From Paragordius varius (taxonomy: Eukaryota > Nematomorpha), in NCBI GenBank assembly GCA_964247055.1, contig OZ176054.1:7006001-7070000 (forward strand): a stretch of DNA of 64,000 nucleotides. Reading direction: 5' to 3'. The notes beneath the pieces were generated by a model that saw only the letters and a program-made list of their open reading frames with translations, searched no databases and was not told the DNA's origin. Shown here piece by piece: positions 24,301 to 38,397 of the stretch; the first letter of the stretch is position 1, and every line of letters begins with the position of its first letter. The translations under genes were made by a program, and so were the position numbers.

Positions 24301-26625
24301 AAGTTTGTTGGTGGTAATTAAGAAAGTTAAAATTTAAAAGACACATTTGATTGAGTCAAAGTGTCTCATATCGAATTTTAAGTAATCAAGAGTATATCAA
24401 TATCCATAACTATATATTTTACCGATTAATAAATAGAATTACCGTTTCCCCCCACCAATATTAAGGTTGAGTTGCTAAAAAATAATGGAAATTCGTTGAT
24501 GGATTATAGTAGAGTAAATGGTAATAAAATACCACAAGCGATCATGACATGGAATCCATCTTTTGATGGTAATAGTCCGATCCTTGGCTACGAAATTGAA
24601 TTCAAAATTGTCGATATGGAAACAAACGCCATAAATAAGGGTACATAACCGAATCATTTATACATATAATCTCAAATATAAATTATATATTTTTTTTGAT
24701 TTTTAGATACAAATTGGTTGCCATACAATGTCACCCATTCCCCACACACCTTTTATGATGGCAGTAATACGTATCGCCCAAATTTTGGAGGAGAAAAAAG
24801 TACAACTTACGATTACAGCACTGGAACGTATCAATCCTATTCATTCAACAAAAATTTTGTAGAACTAAGCGATTTAATACCAGACACCCATTACATATTC
24901 CGTATGAGAGCTGTCACTTCCATCGGCAAAGGTATTTGGAGTGCATCGAGTAATGCTGTGAAAATACCGCTCCTAATTCCTAAAACTAAACCATTGTCTC
25001 TATTTGTGATAAATGCATCTTCAAATTGGATCAATTTGGGTTGGAGGGTATATATGTTTATTATAATGTTACCTACCCTATATAATTATATTTTATGGAA
25101 AAACGCGTCCTTGGAATATTGGTGCGAAAAAATTACAATCCATAATTCACACATAAGCTAATTAATATTTAAGAACAATTAATTAATTTTAGGTGTATGA
25201 TAAAACCGTTAATAGGTGTTGTTCGGTTTATTGTAGATACCTGTGGATTCTAGGAATCGATTTCTCCTTTTTTGGTGAACTAAATCAATATATTAGTTAT
25301 AAATATTATTTAAGAAATTAAAATCAACCTAAAATTTATTAAATAAATTTATTAAAATTATTTATATTTATTATCCACAGGTCAATACACCTGATCTCAT
25401 AAAAAGCAAAATATTGGGCTACTTGATTGAATATCGAATCACCGGGTTCACAAACGATGTTTATGGATGGGAACAAATTAGGTTTTTGGATTCCAATATC
25501 CACCAAGGAAATATTACGAGTCTCATCCCTTGGAAAGAATATTCCTTCAGGATTTCTATGTTCAATAAAGTAGGTGTTGGGCCATACACTGAGCCAGCGC
25601 TTAATGTTTGGACAAAACAACAAGGTATGTTAAATATTGAACTATTCTATGATCTTTTATTAAACATGATTAAAAAAATTATAATGGAATCCTTTCAAAA
25701 TAACCTGAATTTTCGGAAATATACAGGGCTCAATATCCGCATCATGACCCTTTAACAAGATAAATTAAATTTTATTTCAATTAGTATTCAGTTTTTTCTG
25801 ATATTTTTTTAAAGTTGTTTTTAGCTTATTCTCAGGGCTTTACGAATTAAATTTTTGATCAGAAAAATTGATAATCATCAAGTCTTGGCCAGTATTTCGA
25901 ACAGCTCATTATAAGGGGCAGGAGAGGTTACTTATGACATAATTTTATTAATATACTGTATTTTCTATTTTTATTTTGACAAAACAAAGTGCCAGATGTT
26001 AGTCCTACTGAATTAACTATTCGACACATAAATCCAACCTCTGTGAATATAAGTTGGAACATACCAGATCCTCAGCTTACTAACGGTCAAGTTTTAGGTT
26101 ATACGATTTTGTTGACGAATCTCAATAACAATAATAAGATAAATAAGACATTAGGACTACATGAAATAAAAATTGAACAAGCCTACCCAAATTGGTATGT
26201 GTGCCGTGGATTAACCCCATTCAAAAATTATTCGATACAAATTAATTGCTTCAATGAAGCTGGACAAGGACCGTATTCTATGCCTCCAAAAAATTTTCAA
26301 ACTTCGGAGGATGGTATTATAAATATTTTTTCATAATCTAAGCAGTGGTATTGGCTCAACTATTTTAAGTGTGGTATTAATCATGTAATGAATTCTGTTA
26401 TTGTAGGGAAATTAATATATAAATTTGATTTAGGTTAACGTCAATTTTTTTAAAAGCTATATTATGTGTTCCTGCGTTTTACATATTTTTTTCTATAAAT
26501 TATGATATAGTTCCATCTGCCGTACGCAACTTTACCGTCTCTTATGTAATCGATGATTCGGCCAAATTATCATGGAATTACCCAAAAGATATAAATGGAA
26601 TATTAACTGGTTATATATATTATAC

Positions 26626-26665
<40 letters not shown>

Positions 26666-29600
26666 GTTTTTACGACATTTTACTATTTTCCAAACTTTAA
26701 TAATTTTGGGCGGTATAAATGTTAATTACGTGTAAATAAATTAGATAATTCTCAACTTTAAAAGTTTCATTAAGAATGGGTCCAAATAATGTTTTTTGTA
26801 ATCATCCGTTTTTGACATATAATCAACTAATTCTCAACCAAAACATACGAAATTCGTGTGGATCCGAAATATCTTGCGTTAGATTTATGCGAAGTTTAAT
26901 CTAAGATATGTCCATTGTTTTTTCATTTTAAGAGTTTTTTAAAATGATCATTATAAAAAGTTCACAAATTGCTTTGCGGGTCGCATTTTTGGAACCAAAA
27001 ATTTGGGGGCCTGATTTAGAAAATATATGGGCATTAAAAACATTTTATTAGATTTTAGACTTAAGATTGCAAAAACAACACTATATTTTAATATTTTTTG
27101 CTAGTTCATTGCCAAAATTCGGAAAGATTTATCATAAAATTGTTAAAGAAAATATTTTTTTCTTAGATTTCGTAAAATTTGCATTTGATTTCCTCGCGGG
27201 CCGTAGAAATATTTTAGAGGGCCGCTCGGTGTACACCCCTGGTTTAAAGCAACGTATACAATTTTTTTACTGATTAAACGGTTTTATAAATTTACAATGG
27301 CTTTGGGTTATCTTGTATTTTAGCGGTAACAGAAGAGTTTTAAGTATAATAATGTCAATTTCAAATCTATTACCGTAGATATCAGTCCTAAGCATCGCGT
27401 TCTGAATTGTTTACCAGTCTAACTATGGCTCTCTAAGTTTATTTATGCCATAGATTACTTAAATTTTTACAATTAATAATTTGCAGACCATGATCAGATA
27501 GAAACCCGTTTTTGTTTATTCTAAAATTCTTTTTATTATATCATATGCAGGTTATCAATTATTACATTCTTTAATGGATCCTAACATTACTCATTATCCA
27601 ACGCAAGAAGTTATGATTAATATATCAAAAGATGCCTTAAGCCATGAAATAACTAATTTAGGGCACAACAAAATTTACAAGGCATACATTCAGGCCCAAA
27701 CTAAGGCGGGATTTGGCCCAAAAGTATCGCTTGAATTTGAATCAGCGCCCAAACCAAGTAATATTTGCAAGAATACTTAATGGATCATTTCAAAAATCAT
27801 TTGATCAAATTATTTTTCAACGATTTATTTATGTAACAATGTATGTCATTATCAAGACTTTAATACTCAATAATTAAAATTGTAACACATTATAAATCAT
27901 ATATCTACCTTTTTTTCTAGTTATTCCTAGTAAGCCTCAAATTAGAAGTTGGCAATATAATGATAAAAACTTCAGTCTAACCATCAACTTTCATATTGAC
28001 AATATTGGTTACACAATTCTTAAATCAATTAAAATCAATGCAAAGTATAGTTTTCGATATCATCCTGAAACACCGCCATTTATGAATGATAATTTTAATA
28101 ATGAGTCCATCAATGATGATATTTTAGAAACAAAAAAATTTGTTTTGCTAGATGAAATATTGATGGACAAAATGGAATATACCCAAAATTACACGATTTA
28201 TATCAAATTGAAGTTTGTAGTTTACCTATGCTATTTAAATTATTTTTTCCATATTAATGAGAAATTTTAATAAGTGAAAAAATTGACATTTTTTACATGT
28301 TTTCTATAAGAAATATAATCTAAAAGTTTATTATTTTATAAAATATAATAGACCATACCATACTTATCGCTTATGTGTTGCCGTTACCAATAAAGTTGGT
28401 ACAAGTCTATGCAGTGATTATTTTCCAAATTCAAAAATTAGTGATAAAAATCTTATTCAAACATCGCCATCTATACCAGTCAAATCTCCAACGATTGTTG
28501 ATTTTACATGTTTTAGCGGAAAAGGGAGCTGTATTGTAGTTTGGGAACCGCTAAAACTGGAAGAATGGCAAAACCGACCAGGATCATATAATGTTCAATT
28601 ATTTAGCATTGCCATAAACGGCTTTGGGTATATATATCTTTTTCCATTGTTACAATATAGTATTTTTAAGCCACAAATTGTACACTTAATTATTATCTAT
28701 TTGATTGGTTTAAAAAATTATTAGAGAGCCCGAATCGGCTTATATGCTTTGATGCAGTCGCGTTATTTTTTTGCAATATTGTTAATAAAGTTTCTCCATA
28801 GAGTACGGTTTTCGCTCTGGTATCAAGTTTTGCCAAGGGGTTAATATTCTATTAGCAGAACATAAAAACGCTTTTTATCATTTTTATATATAATTATTTC
28901 GACTTTCACATTAAATCGAATTTGATAGAAACAAACTTAGCCAATATATGCGCAGCTGGGATGAAACTTATGTCGAATTAACCGGTTTACAATCATTGAC
29001 AAATTACAGTCTTACCGTTGTGGCAGAAAATGGACCTTTCAAAGCCAACAAAGCTACTCTATTTAATTTTACCTCCTATATAATGGGTATATTTCACAAT
29101 TTTTTATATTTTTGCCTATATTCACACCTATTTTAATATTTTCTTTTGCAATACGGATCAGTACCTAACATTGCACCAATTATGTATGGAGTCACCAATA
29201 TAACTGCATCTGGCTTTGAAATAAATTATTCTGTCAATAATGAAGCAATCAAAGCTCAATTTATTAAACTCAATATCAAGGTATATATATATTTTGATAT
29301 TTACGAATATCTGTAACATAATTTGTATACATTAATGCATTTTCAAAAAACATTTTTTTTGATGCCAAAATCAAAATTAACATCCTAATATATTTAACAT
29401 TCTTTAGGTAAAACTAGAATATAATTTGATTTGCAACAATAAAACAATCACGGATTACAGTGTTTACCTTTGGGATGAAAATTTCCGGAGTATAAAATTA
29501 TCAGAGTTACAAACTCAAACAACTTATACCATATCAATGTGTTTCATGAATGAAGTCGGCCAAGGTCCTTGGTCAAACCCTTTAAACGTGTCCACTTTAT

Positions 29601-32600
29601 CAACATGTAATTTGAATTTTTATCTAAATTAACGCTCATATAAATTTAATATGCACAGTAGTTATTCCTCATAATGACTCAACATTTAACAAAAATCAAA
29701 ACTGATCTTTCAATTAAAATGTAAATTTTTACTATTTCAAAAATTATTGTTAAAATTATTAGAACAAATAATCATCTATTGAATTTTTGATAAGTGGTTT
29801 ATACTGACAAACCAACTTAATTTAAGGGAAGGTATCCCCTTTAATACTTGTGATAAAAGTTGATGTGAGGTAGGGTTATATTAAATAAAATTAGCAATTA
29901 TCAGGTTTACAAAATTATATATTTGTAATATATTTTAGTGCGTGAACCTCCGAATTTTCTAGTCATAAATAAAGATACAAACGGATCCTATATTCTGGAA
30001 TGGGAAGGAGATTCAAACCATTTTTGTAACGAAAAGTGTGATAGAAAATTCAACAATTTTATGAAATATGTTATAAAGTACAAGCGTTTAGAATCAATAC
30101 ATTGGACATGGCTAGAAACTGGATGCCATAGTATTCAGGTATAAAAATTTGTTTGAGGATATCTTAATATTTAATTGTTAAATCATGCATGGATTTGGTA
30201 ATAAAAAGTTAGGATGTAAGTTAGCCTGGTCACAGGAGTAATTAAGGATAAATCACTGAGGAAATCTTATAAATTATTTTTCAGTTGCAAAAAATATGTT
30301 TCAATATTTATTTTTTAAAACCTTTAATTTTATTTGCGACGGTTTTTGTTTTATTTATAAAATACATATTTTGTTTTAGCTATCAAGCCTGTTGCCAAAT
30401 GAAAGTTATGAATTATCCATATTTTCAGAAAATTCGTGGGGCAGAAGTCGCTCAAATAATATTAAATTCTTTATACCTGTTTTCCAAGATATGCCCCTAA
30501 AAAGTATTTTTACATTTTATTACCATTAACATTTCACCCTTAAACATAAATCCACCCTTGATTTCAATTGCATACACACTTAAATATTTCAAATTTACCT
30601 TTGAAAATCACCATAAAAATAAATTATGTTTGGGCTAATATAACAACTCATTGATATAAAATAGTTTGTTATGGCATAGTTATTCGTTTTTTCGGTATTA
30701 TGTAAATTTTAAACATAGTTAAATTTTTGAAATTATTTAAAAATATATTTAATATGATTTCCAAAAGCACAATTTATTTTTAGTGTATGTTTTAAATTTT
30801 CGAAGGTAAATTTGAAATGTTTAAAGGTGTTTAAAATGTGTAAAGATAAAAGTCTTAATTTGAAGTGTAGATGGTATATATTAAAAAATTTAATTATTTA
30901 ATCACCAAATACATTATTTTTTTAGCATATACCTTTTTATGACTAATTCAAAACAGATATCGACCCAGAAACAACAATTTATTCAATTTCTCCATTCAAA
31001 AATGACTCTAATTTGGTACAAATCTCGATACATCCAATCATGAATGATCCCTATGAAACGATAGAAAACAATTTTTATGACACAGAAAATTACCCGTATG
31101 GCAGTCATCATGTTAGCAAAAGAAATATAAATTTGCAAAAGCCACCTCGTTTCTATCAAATCACATATGTACCCGTTAGCGATGATAAAAGTTTATTAAG
31201 GAATCAAATATCGAATATGAAGCCCACACCATTTTATAAAAAATTTTCATATACAGATGGTAGCACAGTTATTAGGTAATTTCATTTTGGCCGTTTAAAT
31301 TTTTTCGATTCGTTTTTAATTTTATAAATATTGTAGATTAAATCCGTCACATACCTATGAAATTCAAGTGTTTGCTGTTTACGATTTCAATGTTTCGTTA
31401 CCCGTTGCTAATTTACAAAGAAACAAAATTACAGTTATTAAAACTCCAGGACAACCTCCATCAGGGCACCCCCAAATATTAACTGTCTCTCATCAATCGA
31501 ATCATAAATTAAAAATTTTTTTTAAGGTAATTTTATTTAATATATCTTATAATATCATTTTATGTCGCTTAATTGAAATTAAATTTAATATATATAAATA
31601 TTCATTTTAATATAAAGCCCATACCTAAAGAATCATGGAATTTTGGATCTGTAAACTATTTTCTTCTCTATAAAATTATACATCAATGGCACCAACCTTA
31701 CCAATTTACATCCAATCAAATATCTATGAGCCTAAGAACTTTTGAAGATAAATTAAGCGCTACAATTTTCGAAAACAAAAAAATGCCGTTATTAAATATA
31801 AAATCTTTTTCAATGCAAACATCGCCGGAAAATGAGATGAGTATAATTAGCAGTGGAGAAATTTCAAACTTTGCCCCCCAAAATTATGATTTTAACAAAG
31901 ATATAATCATATTAGCACTTGTGGTTGAAAATGAATTGGGATTTAATAACTCCAACATATCTCCAATCCTGATGCTAAATTTAAGTCACACAGGTAAGCT
32001 ATATGGAATACGATTCAGTTATATAAAAATGAAATATATTATAATTACAGTATAAATTAAAACTATTCAGAAAAATGTAAAATACTAAAAGACAACCATA
32101 CTTCATTAAACTTAATTTTTCTTGCATAAACTATATACTTATAATTTTAATTACATAATTCAGTGTTTTACCAATTTACATCTCTAACTTCCGTTTTGCT
32201 AAAAACGATAAGTATTTAAAATCAAGATTTAAAAAATATGGTTGTCTTTTTTATAATAAATTTTGTCTTTTAGCTATTTTTTGTCAATATAATTTCAATT
32301 TTTACTGAAGAATTTTTATATTTGTATAAATATATAACAATTTAAATGATTATTATCTAATTTGATTGAAAGCATATTTTGTATGTTTGATTTTTTTCTT
32401 TTATAGAACGACTCAGGGCAACCCAACCATCACCCATTCTTGTATATAAAAACGCAACCTCAATAACCATAAAAATACCAATTGCATCCAACCACAATGT
32501 TTTTGCCCATAAGGTATAGTAGGCAAATTGTATTTTGTTAATTTTTTTCCAAAATTTTAACTAATTTAATTATAAAATAAATATGTGTTTTAGATCCAAT

Positions 32601-35600
32601 TTCATCCAAAGGATAACAAATTGGTCAAAACTCAAATTATTGATAGTTGTACCACGTGTTTTGATCATAAGAGGGATAATTTTATGGAATCCAAAATTGT
32701 TAATCTTAAGCCATACACAACATATGTTATTCAAACTTTCCCAATTACTTTAGCGAATTTCTATCACGATGAAAATGTAGAGTTTGTCAATTATATGTAT
32801 GAAACCAAAAATTCAGGGATTGAGCCATATAGCCAATTTAATACGAAACAGGAAATTATAGTCACAACAGATGAATACAGTTATATATTATTTATTGCTA
32901 TAAGAATAAAGAAGCAAAATTTTAATATAATAATTATTTTTAAACATTTAGAGTCAGATCCCCCGCGCGATTTAAGAATCCAATTTTTATCACTCAACAG
33001 TATTCGCGTTTCGTGGAAAAGTCCATTATACATCAATGGGCAATTATTTGGATATCAAATAACATATCAATCTGGAGGTCAGTTATCTTTTTGTTTAAAT
33101 TTGTTCAAAATTATGACACTGCAGATTTATTTTAAAATGTTTAATAATATTTCCACAGAATCATTGGTTGAAAAATTTGTCGAAATCGATGAATTCGCCC
33201 AAAACCAATTCAGTGTCAATATTTATGATCTCCAAACCTTTGCGACTTATAAAATTGGAATTGCTGCGAAAAATGGCTATGGTTTGGGAACACCTATACA
33301 AAAAACAATTTTTATAGGGCCAAATAAAGGTAATAAATTATATTGAAATTGAATAATATATATTTGTTATAATGATAGCCTTTAAAGTGAATAAACTTCT
33401 AAACCAAAAAATTTTACACTTATTTTATGCAGACTAAGGAGATAATATGTTTATTTTATGAATTTAAAATATATTAACCCGGATTGATTACACCGTGTCT
33501 ACAAAAAATATCCTGATGAAATGTATATATCTGATAGGAAATTGTACCAGGATTATAATGGTGCTCTTGGTTTTAGCCTTTACGTGTGATTTAAGAAAGT
33601 TATTCACACTATTATGGTATCTGCTCCATATCATAAAATGGCGAAATCGGCGCATATTTTGAATAATTTTTTTGACGAAAGTTAAATGCTTCCTAAATAT
33701 ATTATTAAAATATATCAATAAAATATCCAAAGCAAAACAATATTTTTAATTTTAATTTTACTTGAGCCCCGAAAGCCTTACATTTTGCCCTTAAAATGAC
33801 TAGTTCGCTTAATATAAACCTAAATTTTTAGCGATTTTCGAGCAGACATGATACTTTGAGGCATGATGGAAACGCTATAACAACCCTTTTATATATATTT
33901 CGATTATGCTAAACATTTCTATCACCTCATAATTTATCAAAATATACCTTCGTTCTCAATTTATAAATATAAATTGTATTTTAACAAACACCAATATTTG
34001 AAAGGAAACAAACCTTATAAATTAAAATTCTGAAAGGATAGAAATGTTCAGCACAATTAAATTTTATAGAAAAAGTGTTTTTAATAATTTAAACCGTTTC
34101 AATACCGTTTCCATCATGCCTTAAAATAGTATGATGCTTCAACAAAATTTTGCTATAAATTAAATTTTTAAGCAAATTTTCTATTTTTTCAGAAAATCAT
34201 TTTTTGGTGTCAAAATTTAGCATCTATTTTAAAATTTTATCGCGCAATCTCGGCATTTTTGCGTTTATTTTTTTAGAACTAGCCCATTAGGCGAAAAAGT
34301 TTATTACTTTAGGAGCCCAGATCTAAAAAATAAAATTTTATAAAATTGTTGTTTTTTTTATATGTAGTTAAAATATTTTAGTTATATTTACCGGTATGAA
34401 GCATTTAGCTTTCACCAAAAAAAATTATCCTACAAAATGTGCGTAAATTCTGTCATTTTTTCATATGGAACACTTACCACAAAAGTGTAAAAAGCCTTAT
34501 TTATTAAATCACTCGTAAGGGCCAAAACCCAAAATACCGTGATAATACTGTACATTCATCAGAATATTTTTAAACCCCCGATTTAGGACTCAGTGTTAAG
34601 CACCAATTGTTAAAAATTGGATATATACGGATTATTCGAAAATAGTTAAATGCATGTTATTCAATTCTATAGACTCTCCACCAACACCACAAAATATGTA
34701 TGTAAGTCATCATAACGGACAAGATTTTCTCCAACTTCACTGGTCTTTCCCAATTTTAGCGTTAAATAGCAGTTATGCTTCTAATTTGGGTTTCATTGTG
34801 GAGGGTGCGTTTCTCCCTACTTCCAATAGCATTATACTCAATGACAAAATTTTTTTAAGTACCCTAAATTATAATGCGGTAAAAACTAAGGCTAAGGATG
34901 ATGGCAAAAATAGGCTAATGCACAAACCAAATTATGTGTGGAATCATATGGTAGATTTTTATTATTGATTACAGTATCTTTTGATATTTTTATTGGTGTA
35001 AAATTACTATAAAAAACTTTTTTTAGAATTCAGAATAAAATAAATAGTCCGTAACATTTAAAAATGTAGTTTAATTTGACCAAAATCTATTTCCTTAGTT
35101 GACCATCCAAAACTTAACAATACAGCGGGGATTAATGGTCCATCAAATCCCCCTGAAAGGATTAGCTCCCAATTTTCAGTACATCTTCCGCATATTGGCT
35201 TACAATGACTTTGGTATCAGTAATTACTCTGAATCAACAATACCGTTTGGCGTTACACAAGGTTTATTTTTAATTATTTACATTTCATTCTGATTATTTA
35301 AATTTTTTTTAACTTTTAATATTATTTTGCTTAATTTCATGTAGAAATGGTGCTTGAAACCGGAATATTTGATAATTTTTACAATCAATGGTGGTTCGTT
35401 GTTATTGTGGCTATGGCATCTACCATAATATTACTCCTTGTGGTATCGTACCTGTGCTGTAAAAGTCGGGATCTTAAATACAAAAGTTTTATTTTATCAC
35501 ATAAACTTTTTCAATAATATGTATGATATTTTCTAAATTAAATTTTTAATTTTTAAAAAAAACCGAATAACCGGCTCTTAAACAAAAAGGCCGCGGTCAA

Positions 35601-37884
35601 GAATGACTCGGAATATCTTTAAATAGTCAGATTTATAAAATGGTTTTAATTTTTAGGAACCGTACTGAAAATGATAATTTTGGTTGCGGTCAGTTCAAAA
35701 CTTTTTTAAAAAAATGTATAATTTTTAGAAGACTTAATGCTTGTTAAAAATTCACAATCAACCAACGGCTACACACATTGTGGTACTATCAGTAATGGAC
35801 CGCCACAAGATCCAAACTTATTTGGTACGTTACAATCGACTCAAACTCAATTAACTAGCAATAACAATACTGATCGAAGCTTAGGATTTTACAATGTACC
35901 TTTGCAAACACTAACACCGACCATTAATTCCATTGATCAATACGATGCAGTGATTAAGGATACGAGTTTGCACAAAAACTATAATTCGAATTTGTATATG
36001 GAAAGAATTTGTAATAGTGAATCTGGATCCAGATATGGGCACCAGCCTACTAACTTGTCCAATGCACTAAACAGTGGAGAAGAAAGTAGCCAAATCGCTA
36101 CAGTAAGAAAAAGTATAAGGCGACAATCACTGCGGCCAAAACGACCACGGAGAATTAATGCCAGGTATAAAATTTTATAATTTCTCTTAATTAATTTTTG
36201 ATAAACTTTGTGTAATAATACAATATTATACAGGAAATTTTTATTTTTAAACTGTTTTAGTTCTTTAACATTCTTAAATCTAATTGCGTTATATAAACTA
36301 ATTTTTAGCGGACTTGAATCCGATGGATCTATAACACCATACCTATATGATGAAACTGAGGCAAATTTAGGTGGGTACAATAGCGAAACTGCTAAATCAA
36401 CTATGCAAAAGGGTCGCGTTTTACCTCCCCATTATATGCAAATGCAAGATTTTTCACTCATTCCCTCCCACCCTAATTATCAAAACATAAATTTTTTGAC
36501 AAATACACCTAGTACCCAAAATAATAATAATGAACAACGGTATTTTGATGAGCGTAGACGAGGAATTGTTAATGAAGCATTCTTGAGGAATAACAATAAT
36601 AATGGTTATAATACAGCATCAAGTTCATTAATATCATACTCATACAAAATGGATGATAAAACACAACCTAGCACATTGGCTCAAAAATCTTGTGATGAAA
36701 ATATTAAAAAATTTATTAGTTATGATAATACGACTAATCATACACTCATCGATCCGATTGAATCTTTAAACAATAATACAATCATAGGAAAAATGCCTTT
36801 TCCTAACAAGGTATAATTAATATATTAAATTTTTAAATACCTAAAATTTAGATAAAACAACCGATTAATTTAAAACACTTCTACATGGTCGCGCGGTGAG
36901 TTTTGGGAACATGATTTAGGTTTTAAAAACATATTAATCTCTTTTAGTGTAGATCAGGTGTGTACAACTCGCGGTCCCCCAAAATATTTACTTAGCCAGC
37001 GAGAAATTTTAAAAACAAAATTATACGAGATTTCATTAAAATTGTTTTTCGTAAGCAAAGTTTCTGAATAAATTCCGAATTTTGGAATCTAATAAAAAAT
37101 TTAATGACCATATATTTTGGCAATGCTACCCGCAAAGCTATTTGTGTTGGAACCCCTGGTGTAAATCATCATTTTTTACGACAACCGCTGTTTTGCCTAA
37201 ATCAATCTTTGTTTCACCTTCAATATATTTTTCTTAACACTTATTTAATCAATTGCTGTGACATATTATTGACTTAAATTTGAATAACTTAAGGATTTTT
37301 TATTATTTAATTTATTTTTTGCAATGGTTGAATTTTGTTATTCATAATTGAATAAAGTTTTGATATTATAATATGTTTTTAACATTAAATGTGATAAAAA
37401 ATTTATTTTTACTTTATGTTACGATCGAAAATAGTTGGAATCAGCTGTTTGACTGTTCTTGCTTTGGCCACTTATATGGAATTTCCATTTTTAAAATAGG
37501 ACACTTTGTTTTAAAATTAAAAATATTCTGTAAGGATGTCACTATTAAACATAATATTGTTTAAAATGACGATTGACAAATAATATTTCAGTGATTTATT
37601 TTATGTTTCAGATAAATCAGCAAAACCCTCCTAGCGGTAATGAAGAAAGTAATTGCGATAAATCCTCTTCTTTAGTTAGTCATTATGCTAGCAATTCTCG
37701 TTTTCCAATCGCTCAACACGGTGGATTTTATGGGAACAATGTTAACCAAAATATTAATCATGTTAGGAACCCCATAAATGCCAGCCATAAGCTCAAAGAC
37801 ACGAGATTGAAGCAAACGACGGATCCCAAATTGCTCAGAAACCCACAAACTTTTTTAACAACTTTTGGCGCTTTAAAAAAATGA
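21323..37884 (+). CDS. sdk: Sidekick-like cell-adhesion receptor (30 exons, complete)
   Basis: Homophilic adhesion receptor of the Sidekick family, acting at cell junctions and synapses. Exons: 21323-21467, 21775-22959, 23042-23181, 23253-24204, 24437-24640, 24707-25047, 25381-25624, 25990-26313, 26511-26609, 27551-27757, 27921-28212, 28352-28627, 28929-29086, 29162-29280, 29408-29606, 29939-30138, 30380-30503, 30957-31275, 31337-31526, 31618-31993, 32407-32513, 32594-32879, 32952-33077, 33159-33329, 34673-34950, 35099-35261, 35345-35485, 35729-36164, 36309-36810, 37612-37884. They total 8577 nt in one frame (~2858 aa). Order: signal-peptide exon (MMVLFLKFILQIII), six Ig domains (DSGNYEC, DSGEIKC, SDKGIYMC), thirteen FN3 repeats, one TM segment preceded by NQWWF as in Sidekicks, and an Asn-rich tail. 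The 6 Ig + 13 FN3 plan is specific to Sidekick. The protein ends in ...FGALKK, without the usual PDZ ligand. Start chosen where the hydrophobic stretch is N-terminal; 21272 is an alternative. Confidence 0.88.
26615..26662. repeat. (TA)n tract abutting a Sidekick splice donor
   Basis: A TATATA microsatellite begins a few bases after the inferred donor of exon 9 (exon ends 26609, G|GTTATATATA) and fills the start of the 941-nt intron. Confidence 0.75.
26960..27241. mobile_element. hAT-MITE relic in Sidekick intron 9
   Basis: The right end, GCCGCTCGGTGTACACCCCTG, matches the CAGGGGTGT-type terminus of the elements at 36955 and 47342. GGGTCGCATTTTTGGAACC near 26979 resembles the opposite end. 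No coding; it explains the length of this intron. Confidence 0.45.
30576..30835. mobile_element. Foldback MITE in Sidekick intron 17
   Basis: ACTTAAATATTTCAAATTTA at the left faces AGGTAAATTTGAAATGTTTA at the right as an imperfect inverted repeat of about 28 bp. The 453-nt intron is largely this element. It is related by its CACCCTTAAACAT sequence to the one at 38551-38703. Confidence 0.5.
33330..34672. other. Longest Sidekick intron, with repeat relics
   Basis: Contains an imperfect inverted pair built on GGCATGATGGAAACG (near 33862) and CGTTTCCATCATGCC (near 34108). A stretch at 34270-34510 resembles 48670-48870 and 3040-3240. No exon seen: FN3 domain 13 starts at 34673 in correct phase. 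Confidence 0.5.
36955..37158. mobile_element. hAT MITE with near-perfect 8-bp target duplication
   Basis: 204-bp element, CAGGTGTGTACAACTCGCGG at the left and GTGTTGGAACCCCTG at the right. Flanks GTGTAGAT (36947-36954) and GTGTAAAT (37159-37166) match at 7 of 8 positions, the hAT target-site length. It sits in the last intron of the Sidekick-like gene. Confidence 0.75.
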
Positions 37885-38397
37885 CAGAATCTACCAAATA
37901 CTAAAATTGTTTAGATCGAAAAGGGCATTTAATATAGGAAGCATTTTACGATCAACACCAATATGAAGCATTAAACGATGTATTTATTTAATATCTCGAA
38001 AGCCATAAATTCTCATTTATCTGTTTTTATGATTCCAAAATTGTATTATTTATTTGATAATTTATTTTCACATAAATATATTATCATAATATTTTGTATA
38101 AAATATTTTATATTCTTATAATTATATAGATTTATGTTTTTTTGATAGAATTAAATTTGTATTGTGGTAGTGTGATTGGAAATATTTTGTATCGTATTAT
38201 TTTGTACGAATATAAGACGTACTTTTTTTGGCAGGATTGTGGTAACAACCTTTAGTCAAATTTGATTCTTTTCTTTTTGTAGGGCATTGCTTTTGATTCT
38301 TTTTAATTTTTCATAACTAAATATTATAAATTTTTAATTTCTAACGATGACTACAATAAATAATTTAATTGATGAACTTTAAATTTTAATAATAATC

